A stretch of 64,000 bases of DNA from Sphingomonas paucimobilis NBRC 13935 (GTDB lineage Bacteria > Pseudomonadota > Alphaproteobacteria > Sphingomonadales > Sphingomonadaceae), in the NCBI RefSeq assembly GCF_000739895.2, contig NZ_BBJS01000023.1:84551-148550 (forward strand), written 5' to 3'. The notes under the pieces are model-generated. The model ran no database searches and was not told the DNA's origin. It saw only the letters and a list, made by a program, of their open reading frames with translations. A program made the position numbers and the translations under genes. How positions within the stretch are numbered: the first letter of the stretch is position 1; every line of letters starts with the position of its first letter. Shown here one piece after another: positions 8,950 to 17,338 of the stretch.

Positions 8950-10166
8950 AGAGCGGGCACCTTTCGGAATACTTTAAGCAGGTCGCATGGAAGCCGCTGT
9001 CGGCGGTCGACGCCGAAGCGCATCGATCAAATCAACACGAGTTTGGCGGCGTCGGCAAGCTCCGGGCAATCCTCGGCGACGATGACCGGCTCGAGATCCC
9101 GACGACCTTCATCTACCTCAACGATGACGATCCCGAGCCGATGCAGGAGCACCGCTGGCTGAGCTGGTATGACACTCGGCGCAACCAGCCGCATCGCAGC
9201 GCTGAATACCGCCTATACTTTCCCGACAACATCGTCACCGACAACGCGGCCGAGGGCGACCTGCTGATCATCGGCGTGCGTCCCGACGAGACGCTGATGG
9301 CGATCATCGCCGAAGGGGGGTCGACGATTGAACGGCAGCTCATCTGGCTATTCGGCGGCGGCGACCTGACGCATCCCGGATATTCGGTGCAGGGTGAGAT
9401 TGAGGCCGACCAGACGCAACTTGAGTTCGCATCGCGCTACATCCTCGAGCAGCTCGGCGTGGTTATCGAGGAGGAGGCGCCGAACTACTTGGACGACATG
9501 CTGGCACGGTTTGGCGGCAAATTCCCGCCGACGCGCATCTTCTCGGCCTACGCACGCGACACGGTTGATCACTGCGATCTGGTCGCCGGTCCCGACGCCG
9601 CGATCATGGCCATGATGGAGCGGGAGGAGATCCTGTTCAGGACGCTAGAGCGGCATCTTATCGGCGACCGCCTGCAAGCCGGGTTCGGCGAAATCGACGA
9701 CTTCCTCCAGTTCAGCCTGTCGGTCCAGAACCGCCGCAAGTCGCGCGCCGGTAGCGCGCTGGAGAACCACCTCGAGCACATGTTCGCCACCCTAGGCATC
9801 GTCGGAGATCGGACGCCGGTGACGGAGGGCAAGGCGAAGCCGGACTTCCTCTTCCCGGGCACCAAGGCATATCAAGACGAAAACTTCCCACCCGAGCTGC
9901 TGACGATGCTGGGCGTGAAGTCGACGTGCAAGGACCGGTGGCGGCAGGTTCTCGCCGAAGCTGACAAGATCCCGGACAAACACCTGCTGACGCTCGAGCC
10001 CTCCATCAGCGCGAACCAGACAGACGAGATGCAGCAGCGCCGGCTACAGCTTATTGTGCCGAGCGGCCTGCACCACACTTACACGGCCGCGCAGCAGAGG
10101 TGGCTTATGAGCGTCGGAAATCTCATTGAATTGCTGCGCAAGCGGCAGAGGGACGCCGGACTGTGA
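8946..10166 (+). CDS. EcoRII-type restriction endonuclease
   Basis: A 406-residue type II endonuclease, nearly the same length as EcoRII (about 404). The N-terminal half corresponds to the effector/DNA-binding domain. The C-terminal half has the nuclease core in order: ALENHLEHMF (Glu), KPDFLFPG (the PD motif) and LGVKSTCKDRW (Lys). It closes with the conserved region LTLEPSISANQ. The frame is open upstream to 8907, but the ATG at 8946 overlaps the vsr stop by four bases and gives a normal N-terminus, so I chose it. The cognate methylase and Vsr precede it. EcoRII-like enzymes cut at CCWGG and often need two sites; that this one does so is inferred. Confidence 0.9.
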   Translation: MKSGHLSEYFKQVAWKPLSAVDAEAHRSNQHEFGGVGKLRAILGDDDRLEIPTTFIYLNDDDPEPMQEHRWLSWYDTRRNQPHRSAEYRLYFPDNIVTDNAAEGDLLIIGVRPDETLMAIIAEGGSTIERQLIWLFGGGDLTHPGYSVQGEIEADQTQLEFASRYILEQLGVVIEEEAPNYLDDMLARFGGKFPPTRIFSAYARDTVDHCDLVAGPDAAIMAMMEREEILFRTLERHLIGDRLQAGFGEIDDFLQFSLSVQNRRKSRAGSALENHLEHMFATLGIVGDRTPVTEGKAKPDFLFPGTKAYQDENFPPELLTMLGVKSTCKDRWRQVLAEADKIPDKHLLTLEPSISANQTDEMQQRRLQLIVPSGLHHTYTAAQQRWLMSVGNLIELLRKRQRDAGL

Positions 10167-10291
10167 CGGAAAATGCGGTCAAGGTGGAGCTCGCCAGCGT
10201 CCTGGCCGCCGTGCGCACTTCACACGACATCGTGCCGTTCATGGCGAGGCTGAAGCCGATCGGTGACATAGCTTGGGAAGCCGTTGCCTGA
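10163..10291 (+). CDS. Small protein translationally coupled to the endonuclease
   Basis: A 42-codon frame begins with GTG at 10163, sharing four bases (GTGA) with the endonuclease stop, and ends in TGA at 10289-10291. The predicted product (starting MTENAVKVELASVLAAVRT) has a plausible amphipathic helix and no unusual composition. The coupling is the main support. It may be a genuine small accessory protein of the restriction operon or the stub of a longer, deleted gene. No family recognised. Confidence 0.4.
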   Translation: MTENAVKVELASVLAAVRTSHDIVPFMARLKPIGDIAWEAVA

Positions 10292-10682
10292 CGAGATGCC
10301 GGCCATACACGTCAGCTCGACGGATTACCGACCGGTGACCGCTGGCGGCTGGCCCACATGGTTCGACATCGCAACCAACGTGCTCGCGCTGGCATGATTG
10401 ACGTGGCGGCTATCCCGGCTGGGTGCTGTACGGCTTGGCTTTGATGTTGATCTAGCAAAAGGGGACGACTCCCTCCGCCACTGCGTCGAGCGCGAAACCG
10501 ACCTCCGCGCCGCCAGCGATGCGACCGGCTTGGAGGTGTTGCCGCGTGTCGACTACTGTGCGGCCGAACTAGTATTCTTGCTGGACGCGGCCTGAATGTC
10601 GAAGAAGAATATACCTTCCCGACGATCCATGCTGATATGTGATTGCCTCCACGGCGATCCACGCCGGCAAGGAGGAAAAAAA
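10292..10682. other. 391-base stretch without a secure gene
   Basis: A 65-codon frame at 10398-10595 (TTG start) and overlapping short frames on the other strand are open, but none has a good ribosome site or a recognisable product. The last bases (about 10668-10680) carry the strong ribosome site of the next gene. Confidence 0.35.
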
Positions 10683-10877
10683 ATGACCACGAAGAAGACG
10701 CCCCAGCAGATCTGGGATCAGCACAAGGCGGGCCTGCCGCTCGACACCGGCCACACCGTCATCGAGCACACGCACATGGACCCCGATAACAGCGATTTCG
10801 TCAATGACGGCGACGAGCTGTGGGAGCGGAAGGGCGGTGAGACCGACTGGAACGTTGTCCCCCAAATGGAGGGGTAA
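10683..10877 (+). CDS. Small acidic hypothetical protein
   Basis: A 64-residue acidic protein (DPDNSDFVNDGDELWERK in the middle). The ATG at 10683 is chosen because it follows an unusually strong ribosome site, AAGGAGG, directly upstream. An upstream in-frame start at 10596 is possible but lacks this. There is no membrane segment and no recognised domain. Small acidic proteins next to defence genes are sometimes antitoxins or anti-nucleases, but nothing in the sequence shows that here. Confidence 0.5.
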   Translation: MTTKKTPQQIWDQHKAGLPLDTGHTVIEHTHMDPDNSDFVNDGDELWERKGGETDWNVVPQMEG

Positions 10878-10940
10878 CGAGGTTAGCGGCTCCGCTTTTA
10901 CAACGGAGTGGAGCCGTTCATGGGGTGCAGTCAGCAACCT

Positions 10941-10980
10941 GCCGCATCGTGCCGCATCGTGCCGCATCGTGCCGCATCAT
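10941..10980. repeat. Four tandem copies of a 10-base unit
   Basis: The unit GCCGCATCGT is repeated three times exactly, with a fourth copy differing by one base (CGT to CAT). The copies are contiguous, without spacers, so this is an iteron-like or slippage repeat rather than a CRISPR. Confidence 0.9.
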
Positions 10981-11240
10981 GTGCAAACGCATGCGCAGCT
11001 GCATACCCCTCCGGATAGGTGTCTGTACGGATTGTGTCACACCTGCGGTGGGACCGGCTAAACGGCGTAGCGAATTTTGCGGGCTCACAGCGTCGAAAGT
11101 CCCGCTTTGCCAACGCTACCTTGATTTTTATCAGCAACCACGGACTTTATGCGTCAAAGGAGACAGCCGGGGGCCTTTTTGGGGGCCTTTGTCGGTACGC
11201 AGACCTAATTATCCTTAATTCTTAAAACTTTATAACAAGA

Positions 11241-11263
11241 TCGCGAGTCCTCTTCTGGCACCA
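11241..11263 (+). other. Candidate attachment site: tRNA 3'-end-like sequence
   Basis: The segment contains GAGTCCTCTTCTGGCACCA, which resembles the T-arm/acceptor 3' end of a tRNA with encoded CCA. No complete tRNA precedes it. It sits about 180 bases upstream of a P4-type integrase start, where att cores usually lie. No second copy was noticed in the window. Confidence 0.35.
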
Positions 11264-11280
11264 CTTTCTGGCGCTAAGTG

Positions 11281-11300
11281 CGTCCAGCAACGTCCAGCAA
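11281..11300. repeat. Two adjacent 10-base direct repeats near the candidate att site
   Basis: CGTCCAGCAA occurs twice in a row. Short repeats beside an integrase gene may be arm-type integrase binding sites; this is inference from position. Confidence 0.4.
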
Positions 11301-11441
11301 GCGTCTGGTTTGACAGCATAAATCGACGGATGATCGCCGGCTAATTTTCCGGTGACGTCCGGCTAGGACCACCAACAGCCCCCCCGCGATTGGGGTGCCT
11401 TTGATGGCCTCGGATCGACCCGGCTTGCTGGGATGATTCCA

Positions 11442-12941
11442 ATGCTGACTCACATCAAGATCACGTCCGCGAAGCCCTCAGAAAAGCTCTACAAGCTTCA
11501 CGATACCCTCGGCCTGTATCTCGCGGTCAAGCCCAACGGCTCCAAATTGTGGCGCATGAACTACCGTTTCTTGGGCAAGCAGAAGACGCTTCACCTGGGG
11601 AAATGGCCTGCCGTCGGCCTCGCCGCCGCCCGGGCGAAGCGGGACGAGGCGCGCGAGCAGATTGCCGCCGGAATGGACCCTGCCATCGAGAAGAAGCGGG
11701 CACGGATCGCCGCCAGGCATGCCGCGGCCACCACGTTCGAGTTGGTTGCGAAGGAATGGCTGGTGAAGTGCGAGCGCGATGGATTGGCGCCGGTTACCAT
11801 CGACAAGATCCGGTGGCTGCTCGACAAGGCCTATCCGGTGATCGGCGACCTCCCGATCGCCCAGATCACGCCACACGAGGCGCTGACCGTCCTGCGCAAG
11901 ATCGAGGCGACGGGTGCGTATGAGAGCGCCCGGCGCATGCGCAGCGTGCTCAGCAGGGTATTCCGCTATGGCGTCGCGACCGTGCGATGCGAAAAGGACG
12001 TCGCAGCCGATCTGCGAGGCGCGATCGCGACGCCGAAGCCCAGGCACTTCGCCGCAATAACAAAGCCTTCCGAAGTCGGTGCTCTGCTGCGCGCCATAGA
12101 CGGTCCTGACCGCTTGCCGGTCAGGCGCATGGCGATGCGTCTCTCGCCGCATGTGCTCCTGCGCCCGGGCGAACTCAGGCAAGCCCTGTGGTGCGATATC
12201 GATCTGGACGACAGGGTCTGGTCGATCCCGGCGGAACGGATGAAGATGCGTCGGCCGCACCGTGTGCCGCTATCCCGCCAGGTGATCAGCATGCTCGAGG
12301 AGTTGCATGCGCTTACGGGGCACTGGCCGCACATGTTTACGTGCAGTATCCGACCGCGCAACATGATGTCGGAGAACGTCGTGAACCAGGGATTGCGTCG
12401 GCTCGGCTATGCGGAGATGCAGGTCGTAGCACTCCCCGATCTCTACGCGGGAAAGATCGCCGCCGCGCTCGACCGCCAGCACCCGCGCGACCTTTTCGAC
12501 ATCCTCTACCTCTACGAGAACGAGGGCATCACCGACGATCTCTTCAAGGCGTTCCTCGTCTATCTCGTCAGCCACAACCGCCCGGCGCACGAACTGCTCG
12601 ACCCCCACCTGCTCGACCTCGAAAGCATCTATTTCGGCGAGTTCAGCGGCATGACCGTGGAACCGGTGCCGCTCGCAGCGCTGCTCGACGTGCGAAAGAG
12701 ACTGGTCGCCGACATCCAAGAGCGCGCCCGCGAAGGTGCCCCTGCTGCCTTCCTGCGATCCTTCTTCGCGGGCGAGCCCGACTGGTCGCAGCTTGGCTTG
12801 CCGATCGACCCGTCCCGGCTTCCAGCGGTGCAGTGGAAGCTGCAGAACCTTGGACGCCTCCGGGCGGAGCAGGGGGAGAAGTTCGAGGACCAGCTTGCCA
12901 GGCTCGATGAGGTGCTCGTCGGTCCAGAGGGCGAGCAGTAG
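11442..12941 (+). CDS. Chimera: P4-type integrase N-terminal two-thirds fused to AbiEii-like toxin C-terminus
   Basis: A continuous 499-residue frame. The first ~320 residues are a P4-family tyrosine recombinase: arm-binding domain (MLTHIKITSAKPSEKLYKL), core-binding domain, then the catalytic domain with Arg in LLRPGELRQ and the beta-hairpin KMRRPHRVPLSR. After about codon 326 (near base 12410) the sequence changes to an AbiEii/AbiGii nucleotidyltransferase C-terminus (LPDLYAGKIAAALDRQHPRDLFDI, then VYLVSHNRPAHELLDP). The integrase's box II (HxxR) and catalytic tyrosine are missing, so it should not recombine DNA. The toxin's N-terminal nucleotidyltransferase motifs are missing too. This is best read as a deletion joining two island genes in frame. 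ATG 11442 gives the usual integrase N-terminus; ATG 11433 is also in frame. Confidence 0.8.
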   Translation: MLTHIKITSAKPSEKLYKLHDTLGLYLAVKPNGSKLWRMNYRFLGKQKTLHLGKWPAVGLAAARAKRDEAREQIAAGMDPAIEKKRARIAARHAAATTFELVAKEWLVKCERDGLAPVTIDKIRWLLDKAYPVIGDLPIAQITPHEALTVLRKIEATGAYESARRMRSVLSRVFRYGVATVRCEKDVAADLRGAIATPKPRHFAAITKPSEVGALLRAIDGPDRLPVRRMAMRLSPHVLLRPGELRQALWCDIDLDDRVWSIPAERMKMRRPHRVPLSRQVISMLEELHALTGHWPHMFTCSIRPRNMMSENVVNQGLRRLGYAEMQVVALPDLYAGKIAAALDRQHPRDLFDILYLYENEGITDDLFKAFLVYLVSHNRPAHELLDPHLLDLESIYFGEFSGMTVEPVPLAALLDVRKRLVADIQERAREGAPAAFLRSFFAGEPDWSQLGLPIDPSRLPAVQWKLQNLGRLRAEQGEKFEDQLARLDEVLVGPEGEQ

Positions 12942-12977
12942 GATGCCCAAGCCGGCTCGGCATCGCTAGGGCGGATG

Positions 12978-13214
12978 TCAGCCGGGCGGGGGCGCTGCCA
13001 TCAGCTCCGCCGCCCAGTCGAGCCCGGCGTCGCGCAGGAAGGCCTCGGCGAGACGGTCGCAGCCATGCTCGGCAACGATAGCGTCGATCCGCGCCTGTGC
13101 GGCTGGATCGGATGCGCCGCACAGCGCCAGCGCGGCAGGGCCGAGCCCGAGCTCGAACAACCGGTTGCCGCGTGCGGACTGCAGGTAATAGTGGCGCTTA
13201 CGCCAGGCTTGCTG
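12978..13214 (-). pseudogene. trbE: C-terminal fragment of trbE (conjugal transfer ATPase)
   Basis: About 76 codons read on the minus strand match the extreme C-terminus of TrbE, the VirB4-like ATPase of trb-type mating systems. The recognisable blocks are WRKRHYYLQSARGNRLFELG, GPAALALCGAS, and LRDAGLDWAAEL just before the stop. No ATPase motifs remain because the rest of the gene is absent. Immediately upstream in the same direction is the first part of traG, so traG through most of trbE has been deleted. Identification rests on recall of the family tail. Confidence 0.7.
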
Positions 13215-13302
13215 CTGCCCATTGCGTCGCCGCCCAGATGCCCGCGAGTATGATCGCGAGCACGACGAGGATCTGTCCGATCAGCAGCTTCGTCGGGGTC
13301 AT
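13198..13302 (-). pseudogene. traG: N-terminal fragment of traG (conjugal coupling protein)
   Basis: A 34-codon frame begins with ATG at 13302 and encodes MTPTKLLIGQILVVLAII followed by WAATQWAAA, the typical membrane-anchored N-terminus of TraG/VirD4-type coupling proteins. It then runs out of frame into the trbE tail and stops at 13198. The Walker motifs of the coupling ATPase are gone. Confidence 0.7.
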
Positions 13303-13566
13303 GCGAGCCTCCGCCAGCAGGCGACTCATTCGCTCGCGGGCTGACCCAAGCATCCAAGAATCGGCGAGCAGGCATCAGGCACCCGCCGGTGTCCTCAGCT
13401 ACGTTCCTGGTGCAGCTGACGCATCAGGGCCCTTCCAACGCTAGGCGCCCGACCGGCGGCTTGCGACCCCGAGCCCTCGAAGCATCCCTGCCTTAGCCAG
13501 TCCCGAAGGCTCGGCTTCGCAAGTTCCAGATTGTGTGGCTGCCCATCCGCCGGCGACAAGCTGGGC

Positions 13567-14315
13567 ATGGATGACTTCATGCTCCTGGCCGGAGCTGGGC
13601 TGTTGGCAGGCGCGATGAACGCGCTGGCCGGCGGCGGCTCGTTCGTGACGCTGCCGGCCCTACTAGCCACTGGTGTTCCGTCAGTCGTGGCCAACGCATC
13701 GAGCAGTGTCGCGCTCTACCCGGGGGGTGCGGCAAGCGCCTGGGTATATCGCAAGGATCTGAGGCGAGTTGCCGGAGCATCGCCCACGATGATGGCGGTT
13801 ACGTCCCTTATGGGCGGGCTTGCCGGAAGCGTGATTCTGCTGGCCACGCCATCTGAACTGTTCGATCTCGTCCTTCCTGGCTGCTGCTTGCCGCGACACT
13901 CGCGCTTTGCTTCGGCAAAGCGCTATCGACGCGCTTCCATGGCGAGGCCGAGGCGGGGGCCCCCGCGATCCTCGCCGGGCAGGTATTGCTGGGGATCTAT
14001 GGAGGCTATTTCGGCGGTGCCGTCGGCATCATGATGATGGCCTTCTGGAGCGTGGTCACGAAAGCGGACCTGAAGGACCTGCAGGCCCCCCGCACGTTGC
14101 TCGTCACGGCAGCCAACACTGCGGCCATCGTGATCTTCGCGCTCATGGGCGCAGTGAGATGGGACGCGATCCTGCTGCTTGCCCCCTCTGCAATCGTCGG
14201 CGGGTATCTCGGCGCGCAACTCGGCCGACGATTGCCCGCCCAGCAGGTAAGGTTTGCCACCCTGATCCTCGCCTCGGGGATCACGCTTGCCTTCTTCGCC
14301 AGGGCTTATGCCTGA
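13567..14315 (+). pseudogene. TauE/SafE-family sulfite exporter-like permease, frameshifted
   Basis: The gene starts with ATG at 13567 (MDDFMLLAGAGLLAGAMNAL) and shows the family's GGGSF motif plus N-terminal hydrophobic segments. Near 13873-13880 the frame changes, and the remaining half continues in another frame from about 13881 (IYGGYFGGAVGIMMMAF through LILASGITLAFFARAYA, stop 14315). One missing base in the run CTTCCTGG restores a continuous protein of about 250 residues, the usual length. Such permeases move small sulfur or organic anions. As it stands the gene should be inactive, unless the shift is a sequencing error. Confidence 0.8.
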
Positions 14316-14322
14316 CAGTGCG

Positions 14323-14862
14323 TCACGGCACGGGCGGGACCTCAAGTTCGAACATGGCAACGCGGATCGTAAAGCTTCCATCTTTCGCGATGCTCAGGGC
14401 ACTACGGACACTCACGGACGCCATGTCCTGAAGAGATAGGATCGCGTCGACATGGGATTTGGGCGTCCGCATCCTTTCAACCCAGGAACAAAACTCCCTC
14501 GGAAGATCGTGTATTGCCAGGCCTCGGATCTGGAACCCCGCCTTCTGCAGGGCATCGGACCATTCATCGACGCGGTAGTCACGCACATGGCTGGGATCCC
14601 GAAGAAGCTCGATCGCCTGCAGATGGGTGTCCGAAGCAGGATCGCCGGGTGCCACCACATCGACCATGACGGCTAGCCCGCCGGGTCGCAGGATGCGCCG
14701 CGCTTCCCGCAACCCTGCGCCAAGATCGCTCCAGTGATGGGCACTGAGGCGGCAGATCAGCATGTCGAACTCGCCGTCGGCGAACGGCAGCTGCTCTGCA
14801 GCAGCCTGCTTGACCGAAACGTTCGATAGACTTCGCCGTGACGCTTCTACAGAGGCCGGCAT
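14323..14862 (-). pseudogene. Class I SAM-dependent methyltransferase, N-terminus lost
   Basis: About 180 residues of a UbiE/type-11-like methyltransferase. The fragment keeps post-motif I to motif III elements (AAAEQLPFADGEFDMLIC, RLSAHHW, LREARRILRPGGLAVMVDV) but lacks the N-terminal SAM-binding motif I (E/DxGxGxG). The upstream end abuts the IS630-type element at about 14860, so the insertion or a linked deletion removed the 5' part. It is not expected to be functional. It lies tail-to-tail with the broken TauE gene. Confidence 0.75.
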
Positions 14863-15376
14863 GAATGGGCAAGCCGTTGTCGATGGATCTGCGGTCGCGA
14901 GCGCTGGCCGCGGTTGACGAGGGGATGAGTTGCCGGGCTGCGGCGACGCGATTTGGTGTGGCGGCCGCGACGGTGATCCGCTGGCACGATCAGCGCCGCA
15001 GCACCGGTAGCTGTGCCGCTAAACCGCAGCGCGGGGACACGCGGTCGCGGCGGATCGAGGCGCATCGGGAGACGGTGCTGGCGCTGCACGAAGCGCGGCG
15101 CGACATCACGCTGGACGAACTGCGTCGTGAGCTGAGCCAGGCCGGCGTGACGGTGGCGATCTCGACGCTGCACCGCTTCTTCGCCCGACACGGCATCACG
15201 CGCAAAAAAAGACCGGGCATGCGATCGAGCGGGATCGCGCCGACGTCCTGAGTGCGCGCCGATGGTGCTCGACGGTCCGATCAACCGCGATGCTTTCGTC
15301 GCCTATGTCCGGCAGGTTCTCGTGCCCGACCTCGGACGCGGCGACGTGGTCATCATGGACATGTGTGGACGCCCCC

Positions 15377-15623
15377 GTTGAAGCAAGCTGAATCTGAAGA
15401 AGCGAACGGCGCGCGGATCGGGTGCTGACATGTGTCCGGCCTTCATGCGGCCATGACATGCCGCGGGCCCGTATGGGAGTTCGAGGATCGGCTCCAAAAC
15501 AACCTGGCGCTTGGATAGCGCTTGTCCATGAACTGGCTCACCGACCCCGTCTCACGACCGTTGCGCCATACTCTCCTTCGCCCTCAGCCTGCTTCACGGC
15601 ACCCACGACCCTGACGGCTTACG
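15377..15623 (-). ncRNA. Candidate guide (bridge/seek) RNA region of the IS1111-group element
   Basis: This 247-base non-coding part of the insertion follows the transposase stop and precedes the inverted repeat. IS1111-group elements carry their guide RNA at this position. I did not identify the target- and donor-binding loops, so the call is positional only. Confidence 0.35.
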
Positions 15624-16643
15624 CTACCATGGCCGGAGCTCGGTAGACCCCGCCATGGCGAGCAGCGCCCAGACTATTCGGGTAATTTTGTTGGCGAGTG
15701 CGACCCGCACCAGCATTGGCGGCTTGCGCGTCATCATGCTGGCCAACCACGATCCCGGCTTTGCGCCCTTGCGAGACGCCCAGCCGGCGACGGCGCTCGC
15801 CCCTACGATGAGCAGGCGTCGCAATGTGCGTTCGCCCATCTTGGAGATGCGACCTAGCCGTTCTTTGCCGCCGCTTGATCGCTGCACTGGCGTGAGCCCC
15901 AGCCAGGCGGCGAAATCACGCCCCCGCCGGAACGTTGCAGCCGATGGCGCCAATGCCACCAGAGCCGTCGCCGTGATCGCTCCAATACCGGGAATGGTCA
16001 TCAGCCGCCTTGCAACTGGATCATTTTTCGCGCGGTGCACGATCTCGGCATCAAGCTTGAGAACCCGCTCGTCAAGCGCACGCAGTTCGACGATGAGCAC
16101 CTCCAGCACGACGCGTGCTGACTCGGGGAGATCAGAGTCCGGATCTCCGACAATGGCAATCAGCCTAGCGACGTGCATGGGCCCTTGCGCGACGACCATA
16201 CCGAACTCGGTCATGTGACCACGAAGCGCGTTGATGGGCTGCGTTCGCTGCCGGACCAACAGGTCGCGGGTGCGGAACGCCAGAGGAGAAGCCTGTGCCG
16301 CTTCGCTCTTCACCGACACGAATCGCATGGTAGGGCGCTGCGCGGCCTCGCAGATCGCCTCGGCATCGGCCATGTCGTTCTTTTCTCGCTTCACGAAGGG
16401 CTTCACATAGGCTGGCGCAATCAGCTTCACGTCGTGACCAAGCCGTCCGATCTCCCGCGCCCAGTGATGCGCACCGCCGCACGCCTCCATCGCCACCGTG
16501 CAGCGTGGCAATTCCGCGAAAAAGGGTAGAAGCTGCTCACGCCGAAGCTTCTTGCGCACAACGACTGCGCCGTCGCGATCCGCGCCATGCACCTAAAAAA
16601 CGTGCTTCGCCAAATCTAGCCCGACTGTGATAATTTGTTTCAC
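15624..16643 (-). pseudogene. IS110/IS1111-group transposase with an early stop codon
   Basis: The frame begins at GTG 16643 with KQIITVGLDLAKHVF, the DEDD-type N-terminus that carries the first catalytic Asp. It then meets TAG at 16593-16595 where related transposases have Gln, and continues (VHGADRDGAVVVRKKL...) to 15624. The remaining 322 residues contain the KNDMADAEAICEA region with the further acidic residues and the C-terminal transposase_20 signature (IPGIGAITATALVA, FAAWLGLTP, SSGGKERLGRISKMG) including the nucleophilic Ser region. Without suppression of the TAG or internal initiation at GTG 16592, the protein lacks its first catalytic Asp. Confidence 0.8.
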
Positions 16644-16957
16644 GGACGCCTCCTTGGTGGTCTGCAGCACCACCACTCTGCCACATAGATGCCGCTGGGG
16701 GCGTCCACCCCATCAACCCGTCCAGCCACAAGGCACCCGCCGCAAGCTGCTCTTTCTTCCGCCCTACAGCCCCGATTTCAACCCGATCGAGAAGGCCTTC
16801 GCCCGCCTCAAGGCCATGCTCCGAAAGGCTGGAGAGCGCACCGTGTCCAGCTTGTGGTCCCTCATCGGCAGGCTGGTCGACCTGTTCCAACCACAGGAAT
16901 GCGCCAACTACTTCAACTAATGCGGCTATGACCCAAACTGATCAGAATCCGCTCTAA

Positions 16958-17338
16958 AGCGGCGGGCGTCGCTTCGTCCTGCCGTACGGGAGGGGATGGT
17001 CCCGCCATAAGCAGCAAGGTGCCCGCCTCCTATTTAAAAACGATCCGAAGCGTTTGATGCCCGCTTAGCCCCCAAGAGCGCGCCTTTCTGTCTGAGCGCC
17101 TTACCAAGGCCAGCCGAAATTAGCCTAGGGCGAACTAAGCATGCTCCTTCCCGGCGGCGCTGCCTGACAACAGTAGGATTCCCCTTTTTGTTCGCCAGTG
17201 ATGGACAGGCAGGTTGATTACTGAAAGGCTATGCAGGGTCGGACTCATCCGACAGGCACCGCTAGGACCTATGCATACCGAAAGCGAATTGCGCCCCTCT
17301 GTCACTATCAACCTGATGGCCGGCTTCGGTTCAGCGTA
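16958..17338. other. Intergenic region upstream of the ROK regulator
   Basis: No gene is supported. The stretch contains the junction between the IS630 end and the mannoside locus. An in-frame extension of the ROK gene back to 17231 is open but non-family-like. Confidence 0.4.

Larger units (their letters stand above)
10878..11441. other. Non-coding region upstream of the integrase with repeats and a tRNA-end-like segment
   Basis: These 560 bases hold no convincing gene. They contain a 4 x 10-base tandem repeat (10941-10980), a segment resembling the 3' end of a tRNA including CCA (11241-11263), and two adjacent 10-base direct repeats (11281-11300). This layout fits the attachment region normally found just upstream of a P4-type integrase gene. 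Confidence 0.45.
15366..16707 (-). mobile_element. IS110-family (IS1111-group) element inserted in IS630
   Basis: An 11-base inverted repeat, TGGACGCCCCC (15366-15376) and GGGGGCGTCCA (16697-16707), brackets an IS110-type transposase on the minus strand. Short (sub)terminal inverted repeats and a long non-coding stretch (about 15377-15623) downstream of the transposase fit the IS1111 group. In that group the downstream stretch is known to encode the guide (bridge/seek) RNA. Insertion interrupts the IS630 transposase. Confidence 0.75.
14865..16957 (+). mobile_element. IS630-family element, interrupted by an IS110-type insertion and lacking its left end
   Basis: The transposase begins at 14865 (GKPLSMDLRSRALAAVDEG; HTH with ATVIRWHDQRR), with the middle portion continuing in a shifted frame to VVIMD near 15360. 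Its DDE core is then split by the insertion at 15366-16707. The C-terminal part resumes on the right (LLFLPPYSPDFNPIEKAFAR), carrying the final D/E of the triad, and stops at 16920. A plausible right inverted repeat, GATCAGAATCCGCTC, ends near 16957. No matching left repeat is seen before 14865, so that end seems deleted. Confidence 0.8.

Noticed and set aside
10941..10980. Possible CRISPR array
   Set aside because: The units are contiguous 10-base repeats without spacers and no cas genes are in the window.
11241..11263. A complete tRNA gene
   Set aside because: Only a 3'-end-like segment is present; no acceptor 5' strand, D-arm or anticodon arm precedes it.
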